This document shows, in pieces, positions 15,616 to 21,771 of a DNA stretch of 21,771 nt. Source of the stretch: an uncultured Sneathia sp. (GTDB lineage Bacteria; Fusobacteriota; Fusobacteriia; Fusobacteriales; Leptotrichiaceae); contig CABURZ010000013.1 in NCBI GenBank assembly GCA_902494065.1, forward strand, positions 1-21,771. Reading direction: 5' to 3'. Below the pieces are notes generated by a model. The model was not told the origin of the DNA. It searched no databases and was given only the letters and a program-made list of their open reading frames with translations. Numbering within the stretch: the stretch's first letter is position 1; each line of letters starts with the position of its first letter. The translations under genes were made by a program, and so were the position numbers.

Positions 15616-16447
15616 AAACTAAACTCACCTCAATAACAAAATCTCCTAAGCCCGCACCACTTGTTTTTCTTCTCTTGTTTTCGTTTATTATTTTTTTTAA
15701 ACTTTCACTAACTATATTAATTTTGCTAAAATTTTGTAAAAATTCTAAATTACACTTTAACTTTTCTATACAATTTTCTAATTCATTATTTTCTCCTTTT
15801 TCAATTAAATTGACTAAATTAAGTGTTAATTTATCTGATATATCACAAAATTTTTGAAAATTTTTAGTATTATATATATTTTTTATAGGAGAAATTTGTT
15901 TTTTCGTACTAGCTTCAATTCCACTCCATATAGCATCTATTTTAAGTACGCCTTTAGGTTTTACTATTTTAACTTCAAAATTATCATTATCATCTATACT
16001 TTTATACAAAATTAAATCTTCAAAACAAATACAAGCAACATCTCCCATTGATCCTGTTTGGCCTGCTTTTTTTAGTGCATGTACTGACAAAAGGAATAAA
16101 TCATCTTTAGTGTATTTTAATCCAAAATATTCTAAAATTGATTTTATGGTTACAACAACAACACTAGCAGAAGAGCCTAAACCTATTTTTTTGTTACCTT
16201 TATACAAATCTGTTGAATAAGTATATTTAAATTTTTCATACTTACCTACATATAGAAAAGCTTGTTCTCTTGCATATTTTAATATATCATCCTTGTCTTT
16301 TATAGGACTTATAACTTCTTCTTTTTCTGATTTTTCTATATTTAGATAAGTATATTTATCAACTGCTGCTATTAATGCATATGAGCCCTTTCTTAAAACA
16401 GCATACTCCCCCGCTATATATATTTTAGATTTTGCCTTTACTAACAT
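15572..16447 (-). CDS. mvaK2: Phosphomevalonate kinase
   Basis: A 291-residue GHMP kinase that phosphorylates mevalonate-5-phosphate. It has the N-terminal KAKSKIYIAGEYAVLRKG motif, the ATP loop KKIGLGSSASVVVV (86-99), GQTGSMGDVACICF (129-142) in place of the usual GNGS(F)GDVA block, and KTSGAGLGD (261-269) near the end. It is short for the family (about 335 residues in streptococci). Sequence after KTSGAG is only 25 residues and does not resemble the usual C-terminus. This tail is encoded in the 44-nt overlap with the isomerase gene. Position between mvaD and fni supports the identification. Confidence 0.9.
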   Translation of the reverse strand: MLVKAKSKIYIAGEYAVLRKGSYALIAAVDKYTYLNIEKSEKEEVISPIKDKDDILKYAREQAFLYVGKYEKFKYTYSTDLYKGNKKIGLGSSASVVVVTIKSILEYFGLKYTKDDLFLLSVHALKKAGQTGSMGDVACICFEDLILYKSIDDNDNFEVKIVKPKGVLKIDAIWSGIEASTKKQISPIKNIYNTKNFQKFCDISDKLTLNLVNLIEKGENNELENCIEKLKCNLEFLQNFSKINIVSESLKKIINENKRRKTSGAGLGDFVIEVSLVYDEKRSAYVVCTRL

Positions 16448-17340
16448 AATATAATTTTTCCTTTATATACTTTTTTTAAATAATCTAATATTTCTTTTTC
16501 ATTTTCTTTTAAATAAAGTACTTTAACATTAGGCCCTGCATCTGTTGTGTAATATACATTAAATCCTTTTTTTCTCATGTTTTTCACTAAATCAATTAAT
16601 TTTTTTGATTTATCTTTTAAATATGTAAAAGATGGATTTGATGTAATCATTGTTTTATGCATAAATTCTGTACTTTTTTCCATTGCCTCACCTAATGATT
16701 TAAAATCATTCTCTATTAAAGCTTTTTTTGCTTTTAAAAAATACTCTTTATTTTTTCTAACCCACTCATCTATTAATGGAGATGTGTTTTTACAAATTTG
16801 CATAGCTTCTCTACTGCTTATTTCTTTTTTATTATCATCTACTATTAGTGCTAACATGGATAAATTTAAATTAGTACATATTTCATAAATTTCTCCATTA
16901 GTGGTAAAAGCTGATATATTATAGAAAGATCTTGCACTAGAACCTGAACCCATACTAGATATTTTTGCCAGATCTACAACTTTTAAATTCAAATTAAAAA
17001 ATCTATTTAATTCTTTAGTTAATGCTGCATAAGCTGACGAACTAGATGCAAGCCCTGCTGCCGTTGGCATTAAATTATAGCTATCAATACATATTTTACA
17101 TCTATCCTTTATTACCTTATCAACAAATGAAAATATCTTTTTAGTTTCAATTTCATTTTGTACAACACCATTTAGTATAAATTTATCTCTATCACTTTTT
17201 GTTATACAAGTCTTTGTATAAAGTGTTTTAGATAATAGGGAAATGCTAGGTACTAATGGCTTTAAATATGGATCATATTTATCTTTGCACCAATATTTAA
17301 TTAATGCTATATTCATATATGCTATACTCTGACTATCCAA
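16441..17340 (-). CDS. mvaD: Diphosphomevalonate decarboxylase
   Basis: This 299-residue GHMP-family enzyme converts mevalonate diphosphate to IPP. It has AYMNIALIKYWCK (7-19), PTAAGLASSSSAYAAL (92-107), MGSGSSARS and TTDAGPNV with the catalytic-region Asp267. The usual KYWGK motif reads KYWCK, an unusual Gly-to-Cys change at residue 18. A TTG start is chosen: it lies 10 nt after GGAG and gives the normal lead-in before the NIALIKYW motif. The first internal ATG would remove that lead-in. It overlaps mevalonate kinase by 19 nt and phosphomevalonate kinase by 7 nt. Confidence 0.93.
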   Translation of the reverse strand: MDSQSIAYMNIALIKYWCKDKYDPYLKPLVPSISLLSKTLYTKTCITKSDRDKFILNGVVQNEIETKKIFSFVDKVIKDRCKICIDSYNLMPTAAGLASSSSAYAALTKELNRFFNLNLKVVDLAKISSMGSGSSARSFYNISAFTTNGEIYEICTNLNLSMLALIVDDNKKEISSREAMQICKNTSPLIDEWVRKNKEYFLKAKKALIENDFKSLGEAMEKSTEFMHKTMITSNPSFTYLKDKSKKLIDLVKNMRKKGFNVYYTTDAGPNVKVLYLKENEKEILDYLKKVYKGKIILC

Positions 17341-18110
17341 AAGTTACTTACTCCTTCTTTTAGTATTTTTTTTGTTAATTTTCTTGCCTGATTTTTGTTT
17401 TTACATAAAGATATTATGCAACCTCCAAGACCAGACCCCGTAATTTTAGACCCAAGACTATTATAGTTTGCTTTACGTATTATTCTATCTAAAAATGAGT
17501 TACTAAGTTTTAATTGTTTTAGATTACTTTGTGCTTGTTTCATTAACTTACCTACTGCATAAATATCTTTTGCAAATATCTTATATATTGCCTTTTCTGT
17601 AATATCTCCTAAATTTTCTATTATATCTATTTTATTTAATCTATTAACTAATTGAACTGCTTCTTTTGTACTAGATTTTATACCTGTATCTATTATGACT
17701 ACATATGCATTAAGATCTATATCAAGATATATATTTTCTTTACCTTTTTGAAAAATTAGTGCCTTTTCATTAATTATTACAGCTGTATCTATACCACTAG
17801 GATTACCATGTGCCTTAATTTCAGCTTGATTTGATATTTCAAACTCATTAGCTCCCTCTAATCTAGCTAGTGCAACCGATAATGCAGCAGATGAACCAAG
17901 ACCTCTTGATATAGGTATATTGGAAATTACCTTTATATAATCCTTTATATTAAGTAATCCCTTTATATACTCCAAATGTTCATCTTGCATGCATTTTTCT
18001 TTTTGTTTTTTCACTCTAATTTTTAATTCTTTAATAGGTATGGCTAAGGCTTTTTTCCCATATACCACACTATGTTCTCCAAATAATATTATCTTCGCTA
18101 TTGCTTGCAT
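17322..18110 (-). CDS. mvk: Mevalonate kinase
   Basis: A 262-residue GHMP kinase that makes mevalonate-5-phosphate. Motifs are KIILFGEHSVVYG (6-18), PISRGLGSSAALSVAL (66-81), EIKAHGNPSGIDT with Asp108, and KITGSGLGGCIISL near 222-235. It is compact compared with 290-310 residues for typical bacterial enzymes. The segment between GSSAA and HGNPSG is about nine residues shorter than in the streptococcal enzyme as I recall it. A GAGGA site precedes the ATG by about 6 nt, and the start overlaps the HMG-CoA reductase end by 13 nt. Confidence 0.93.
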   Translation of the reverse strand: MQAIAKIILFGEHSVVYGKKALAIPIKELKIRVKKQKEKCMQDEHLEYIKGLLNIKDYIKVISNIPISRGLGSSAALSVALARLEGANEFEISNQAEIKAHGNPSGIDTAVIINEKALIFQKGKENIYLDIDLNAYVVIIDTGIKSSTKEAVQLVNRLNKIDIIENLGDITEKAIYKIFAKDIYAVGKLMKQAQSNLKQLKLSNSFLDRIIRKANYNSLGSKITGSGLGGCIISLCKNKNQARKLTKKILKEGVSNFWIVRV

Positions 18111-19309
18111 CTTATTTCCTCTAATATTTTCTTTGCCGTAGTAATATTTATACTTTTTAAATTTATCATTTTATTAACTACACTCTCAACTTCATCATTT
18201 TTTGCTCCTGCAAAAAGTGCTACAGAATTTGCTTGCAATTTCATATGTCCTTTTTGTATACCATCAGTTACTAGTGCCCTTAATGCTGCAAAATTTTGTG
18301 CTAAACCTAATGCTACTGTAATCTCACTTAATTTTACTGCATTAGGATTACCTAAAATATCTAGTGAAATTCTACTTGCAGGATTTAATCCTATAGATCC
18401 TCCAACTGTTGCAATAGGCATAGGTAATGTAAGTTCTCCAACAAGATCTCCATTTTCTTTATACCACTTCGTTAATGATTTATATACACCATCTTTTGTA
18501 GCATAGGCATGTATTCCAGCTTCAATTGCTCGCCAGTCATTACCTGTTGCAAGTGAGATAGCATCTATACCATTTAATATCCCTTTATTATTTGTTACTG
18601 CCCTATATGTATCAGAATTTGCAAATTCACAAGCTAAAACTATTTTATCTTCTAACTGCTCATCTAATTTAACTCTACATTTTGCACTAACTAACATTGA
18701 AGTAGCATAATTTGATAAAATACTCATTAATTTTTTGGCTTTTACTATATTTAGAATAATAGGACTTATGTCTTCTAACATGGTGTTTATAGTATTTGCT
18801 CCCATAGCATCTAATGTATCTACATAAAGATAAATTATTGTAAATTTTCCTTTTTTTTCTACTTTAATATCTCTTGCTCCTCCTCCAAGACTAACCAACA
18901 TTTCTTGCGTAGAATTTGCAAGATTTAAAAGTTCAGATTTTTTATCATATACCTTATTTATATCTCCCTCAACATCATAAAGAGCAATTTGTCCTATAGT
19001 AAGCCTTTTATCTACTTGCACTTCTATATTTCCTAATATTTTAGCCGCATTACTAGCTGCTGCTATTACTGATGGTTCTTCTATAGCCATAGGAATTACA
19101 TAATCTTTCCCGTTTATGCAAAAATTAGTTGCAAGGCCTAGTGGTAAACCTAAAATACTAATTTGATTTTCTATAATAGAGCTAGCTATTTCATTAGATA
19201 GAACTTTACTATTTATTAAATCTTCATATGTTTTTTCATTTATACTATCTTTTAGAATTTCTACTCTTTCTATTCTGTTTTTTTTGTAATATTTTTCAAA
19301 TTTTTTCAT
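18098..19309 (-). CDS. mvaA: HMG-CoA reductase, class II
   Basis: A 403-residue soluble bacterial-type enzyme reducing HMG-CoA to mevalonate. ENQISILGLPLGLATNF (47-63) and PMAIEEPSVIAAAS (73-86, with Glu78 of the active site) open the protein. DAMGANTINTM (167-177), TNNKGILNGID (Lys242), SLATGNDWRAIEAG (Asp258), the LPMPIATVGGSIG strand and QKGHMK (His355) complete the catalytic set of class II enzymes. There is no membrane domain, and length is close to the usual ~425. The ATG overlaps the end of HMG-CoA synthase by 14 nt; the SD (AAAGAAAGA) is weak. Confidence 0.96.
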   Translation of the reverse strand: MKKFEKYYKKNRIERVEILKDSINEKTYEDLINSKVLSNEIASSIIENQISILGLPLGLATNFCINGKDYVIPMAIEEPSVIAAASNAAKILGNIEVQVDKRLTIGQIALYDVEGDINKVYDKKSELLNLANSTQEMLVSLGGGARDIKVEKKGKFTIIYLYVDTLDAMGANTINTMLEDISPIILNIVKAKKLMSILSNYATSMLVSAKCRVKLDEQLEDKIVLACEFANSDTYRAVTNNKGILNGIDAISLATGNDWRAIEAGIHAYATKDGVYKSLTKWYKENGDLVGELTLPMPIATVGGSIGLNPASRISLDILGNPNAVKLSEITVALGLAQNFAALRALVTDGIQKGHMKLQANSVALFAGAKNDEVESVVNKMINLKSINITTAKKILEEIRCKQ

Positions 19310-20423
19310 ATTTTCTTTCTTTATTAAATATACCTTTAAGATATACTTTTTCTCCCTCTAAATTATTAAACTGAACATCTTCTTTTAAAGTTTCAAAAAA
19401 CATTTCTTCATATTCTTTAATATTAAGCTTTTTTCTATTTTCTAGCATCTTTACATTTTCTTCTCTATGTAAATATTTATTATATCCCTCTACTATTTTT
19501 AATGTGAAAAATTCACTAACCGCTCCTGAACCGTAACTATATAATCCTATTAAAGAGTCTTTATTCATTTTTTCACTATTTTCTAACAATGAAATTAAAC
19601 TTAAAAATAGAGAACCTGTATAAATATTTCCTATTTCCTTACTATATATCACTGAAGCATTAAACTTCTCTAATAAATTTTCTCTATTTATTCTCTTTAA
19701 CCCCTTTAATCCTAACTTTGGATAAGGTATATGAAAACATAGTGCACTGTAATTCTTTTTGCCAAATCTATTTTCAAATTCAGAATATACTTTATCTAAT
19801 GATAAAAGGTAAGTGTCTGTTGATAATTTCCCATTAGCTATAGCGTATATAGAGTTGTTGGGTCTATAAAAATCCATAACATCTTTTGTGTAGCAAACTG
19901 CTTCATTTGTTATTTCTAGCATCTTAGGATTTTGTGATATTAACATAGCTACAGCTCCACACCCTTGAGTTGATTCTCCACTAGTATTTATTCCATATTT
20001 TGCAATATCACTTGCTATTACTAAAACCTTACTATCAGGTCTAGACGATATGTAGTCTTTAGCTATTTGAAGTGCTGCAGTTGCTCCATAGCATGCTTGC
20101 TTTATTTCTACACTTCTACAAAATTCATTTATGCCTAATAGTGAATGTATAAACGCACTAGCAGACTTTGATTGATCGACTCCTGTTTCAGTTCCTACTA
20201 TTAACATATCTATATTTTTTTTATCATTATCATCTAATATTTTTTCTGCTGCCATAACTCCCATAGTTACAATGTCTTGAGTTATAGGATTAATAGCCAT
20301 CTTATTTTGCATTAGTCCTATTACAAATTTATCAGGATCTATATTCCTTGCAACTGCCAAATCACGTATATCTAAATAATATTTAGGAACATATATTCCC
20401 ATTTTATCTATACCTATTTTCAT
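19296..20423 (-). CDS. mvaS: HMG-CoA synthase
   Basis: A 375-residue thiolase-fold enzyme condensing acetoacetyl-CoA with acetyl-CoA. VGTETGVDQSKSAS places the general base at Glu79, and EIKQACYGATAAL places the nucleophile at Cys111. Both are at the positions known from the staphylococcal enzyme. CFHIPYPKLG holds His231, and SYGSGAVSEFF lies near the C-terminus. The frame opens at TTG 20441, but the ATG at 20421-20423 is preferred. It gives the usual MKIGIDK beginning, lies 1 nt after the thiolase stop, and is about 10 nt from AAAGG. Confidence 0.95.
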   Translation of the reverse strand: MKIGIDKMGIYVPKYYLDIRDLAVARNIDPDKFVIGLMQNKMAINPITQDIVTMGVMAAEKILDDNDKKNIDMLIVGTETGVDQSKSASAFIHSLLGINEFCRSVEIKQACYGATAALQIAKDYISSRPDSKVLVIASDIAKYGINTSGESTQGCGAVAMLISQNPKMLEITNEAVCYTKDVMDFYRPNNSIYAIANGKLSTDTYLLSLDKVYSEFENRFGKKNYSALCFHIPYPKLGLKGLKRINRENLLEKFNASVIYSKEIGNIYTGSLFLSLISLLENSEKMNKDSLIGLYSYGSGAVSEFFTLKIVEGYNKYLHREENVKMLENRKKLNIKEYEEMFFETLKEDVQFNNLEGEKVYLKGIFNKERKYEKI

Positions 20424-20424
20424 T

Positions 20425-21525
20425 TTAATTATCCCTTTCAATTAATAATGCTAAACCTTGTCCTCCACCTACACAAAGACTTGCAATACCTTTTTTTGCT
20501 TTTCTTCTTTTCATTTCATTTATTAATGTAACTACTATTCTTGCTCCACTTGCTCCTATAGGATGACCTAGTGCTAGAGCTCCACCATTTACATTTACTT
20601 TTTTTTCATCTATACTTAATTCTTTAATACAAGCTATTACTTGGCTTGCGAAAGCTTCATTTATTTCAAACAAATCAACATCAGAAATATTTAAATTTTC
20701 TCTATCAATTAATTTTCTAATTGCATATACTGGACCTAACCCCATATATGCTGGATCTAAGCCTATATTTTCAACATTTTTAATATATCCTAAAATCTCT
20801 AAATTAAGCTTTTTTGCAACATTTTCTTCCATCAAAAGAAGTATTGCAACTCCGTCATTTAAACCTGTAGAATTCCCTGCTGTAACTACACCATTTTCCA
20901 TAAAAGCTGGCTTTAATTTACTTAATTTTTCCATACTTTGATCTTGTCTTATATGTTCATCAGAAAAAATATAATCTAAATCCACTATTTCTTCACTTAA
21001 TTTAAAAGTATTTTCTATTGCTTTTTTAGTGCTATTTAATGCAAATTCATCACATTCTCTTCTTGTAATATTATATTTTTTAGCTATATTTTCAGCAGTA
21101 ATTCCCATATGATAGTTATTAAATACATCAGTTAACCCATCACAAAGTAAGCTCTTATACTCTACACTACTCATATTTTCTAGTCCACCAACTAGAATAA
21201 CTTCACTTTTTCCTAAAAGTATTGAATTAACCGCTAATTCTATGGCTTTCATGCCAGAACCACAAACCATATTTACTGTATATGAGCTAGCATTTAATGG
21301 AATACCAGAATTAACTGATATTTGTCTTGCAACATTTTGTCCATAGTTAGTTTGCATTACCATACCCATTATTACTTCATCTATTTTATTTAATATATTT
21401 TTATCTATACTTTTTTTTAAAATTTCTGTTGCAACTTCAACAATATTTTTATCTAAAAAACTTTTTTTGTATGCTCCTATGGCCGATCTTTTTGCTAAAA
21501 CTATTGCAACTTTTTTTTCTACCAA
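20425..21525 (-). CDS. atoB: Acetyl-CoA C-acetyltransferase (thiolase)
   Basis: A 366-residue biosynthetic-type thiolase that makes acetoacetyl-CoA from two acetyl-CoA. Catalytic residues are Cys88 in NMVCGSGMKA, His321 in GGALALGHPIGASGARI and Cys351 in CVGGGQGLAL, with INEAFASQV between. It is shorter than the usual ~390 residues. The start is TTG (21523-21525), 5 nt after AGGTG. It is the first gene of the mevalonate train and the only one with a recognisable promoter upstream. Confidence 0.95.
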   Translation of the reverse strand: MVEKKVAIVLAKRSAIGAYKKSFLDKNIVEVATEILKKSIDKNILNKIDEVIMGMVMQTNYGQNVARQISVNSGIPLNASSYTVNMVCGSGMKAIELAVNSILLGKSEVILVGGLENMSSVEYKSLLCDGLTDVFNNYHMGITAENIAKKYNITRRECDEFALNSTKKAIENTFKLSEEIVDLDYIFSDEHIRQDQSMEKLSKLKPAFMENGVVTAGNSTGLNDGVAILLLMEENVAKKLNLEILGYIKNVENIGLDPAYMGLGPVYAIRKLIDRENLNISDVDLFEINEAFASQVIACIKELSIDEKKVNVNGGALALGHPIGASGARIVVTLINEMKRRKAKKGIASLCVGGGQGLALLIERDN

Positions 21526-21555
21526 AAAACCACCTTCTTTTACAAATTTAGTTTA

Positions 21556-21583
21556 ATTATATCACATTTTAGTGTTTAGTTAA
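21556..21583 (-). promoter_or_regulatory. Promoter of the mevalonate gene train
   Basis: On the minus strand TTAACT (21583-21578), a 16-nt spacer and TATAAT (21561-21556) preceded by TGA give an extended -10 promoter. The predicted start near 21549 leaves a leader of about 24 nt. A quasi-palindrome TTAAATATGCAAGCATTTAA (21580-21599) overlaps the upstream edge of the -35 and could be an operator. Confidence 0.7.
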
Positions 21584-21607
21584 ATATGCAAGCATTTAAA
21601 ACTTAAA

Positions 21608-21621
21608 GGGGCTGTTGCAAA
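21608..21621. repeat. Terminal inverted repeat of an insertion sequence
   Basis: GGGGCTGTTGCAAA lies just past the transposase stop and matches the kind of end sequence common in IS1182-family elements (from recall). Only one end is inside the window, so the target duplication cannot be checked. Confidence 0.6.
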
Positions 21622-21654
21622 GTGACTAATTTTTAATCAAAATTTTTTACTATG

Positions 21655-21771
21655 TTAAGCTTCTTTTTTCAATTTATGGAATACATTTCTTACTTTTTTC
21701 TTTTCTCTTTTTTGTCTATGCATTCTAAAATTATATCCCATTAAAAGAAAGCCTATTTCTCTTTCTACATT
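21655..21771 (-). mobile_element. IS1182-like transposase, C-terminal fragment (runs off window)
   Basis: A 38-codon open frame enters from the right edge and stops at TAA (21655-21657). It reads NVEREIGFLLMGYNFRMHRQ and then a Lys/Arg-rich tail. This is the typical end of IS1182-family (DDE) transposases. Too short to be listed as a normal gene; the rest lies outside the window. The element points at the mevalonate promoter, and its end is about 25 bp upstream of the -35 box. Confidence 0.75.

Overview
The window is AT-rich DNA with short A/T-biased codons and strong Shine-Dalgarno (SD) sites. It is tightly packed with genes, and most genes overlap or nearly touch. It carries a GalNAc-type mannose-family PTS, a complete bacterial mevalonate pathway (class II HMG-CoA reductase, type 2 IPP isomerase) and groESL. 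This suits a small-genome, host-associated, fermentative low-GC bacterium. A Leptotrichiaceae fusobacterium (Sneathia/Streptobacillus-like) or a low-GC Firmicute would both fit. The taxon is an inference and I cannot settle it from the sequence.

Left region (about 1-5840) is an amino-sugar module. A minus-strand PTS operon (IIB-IIC-IID-IIA, 2800 down to 315, ending in a hairpin terminator) is divergent from a plus-strand pair, agaS and lacD-type tagatose-bisphosphate aldolase (2942-5025). A GntR/HutC regulator (5088-5813) follows from its own promoter. The 141-bp divergent region holds two back-to-back sigma-A-type promoters whose -35 boxes are 3 bp apart. Each promoter has a matching 12-bp operator (TGGT-N4-ACCA) just downstream of its predicted start point. 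NagA (5836-6972, minus) faces the regulator across a bidirectional terminator. Together these genes would import GalNAc as GalNAc-6-P, deacetylate it (NagA/AgaA-type), deaminate and isomerise it (AgaS) and cleave tagatose-1,6-bisphosphate (LacD). A tagatose-6-phosphate kinase is not present here.

Right region (about 5836-21525) is one unbroken minus-strand gene train. Its order is thiolase, HMG-CoA synthase, HMG-CoA reductase, mevalonate kinase, diphosphomevalonate decarboxylase, phosphomevalonate kinase, IPP isomerase-2, GroES, GroEL, two class I aminotransferases, a DUF441 membrane protein, CoaBC, PepT, a decayed Fic gene and NagA. Neighbouring genes overlap or are separated by no more than 5 nt, except around the fic remnant, so the train looks like a very long operon driven from an extended -10 promoter at about 21556-21583. 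The first seven genes carry acetyl-CoA to IPP/DMAPP. GroES is coupled to the isomerase gene through a 4-nt ATGA overlap, and I see no CIRCE or separate heat-shock promoter.

The right edge (21608-21771) enters an insertion sequence that looks like the IS1182 family. The window holds the last 38 codons of its transposase and one terminal inverted repeat, and the IS points toward the mevalonate promoter. The left 293 bp hold no gene I can support.
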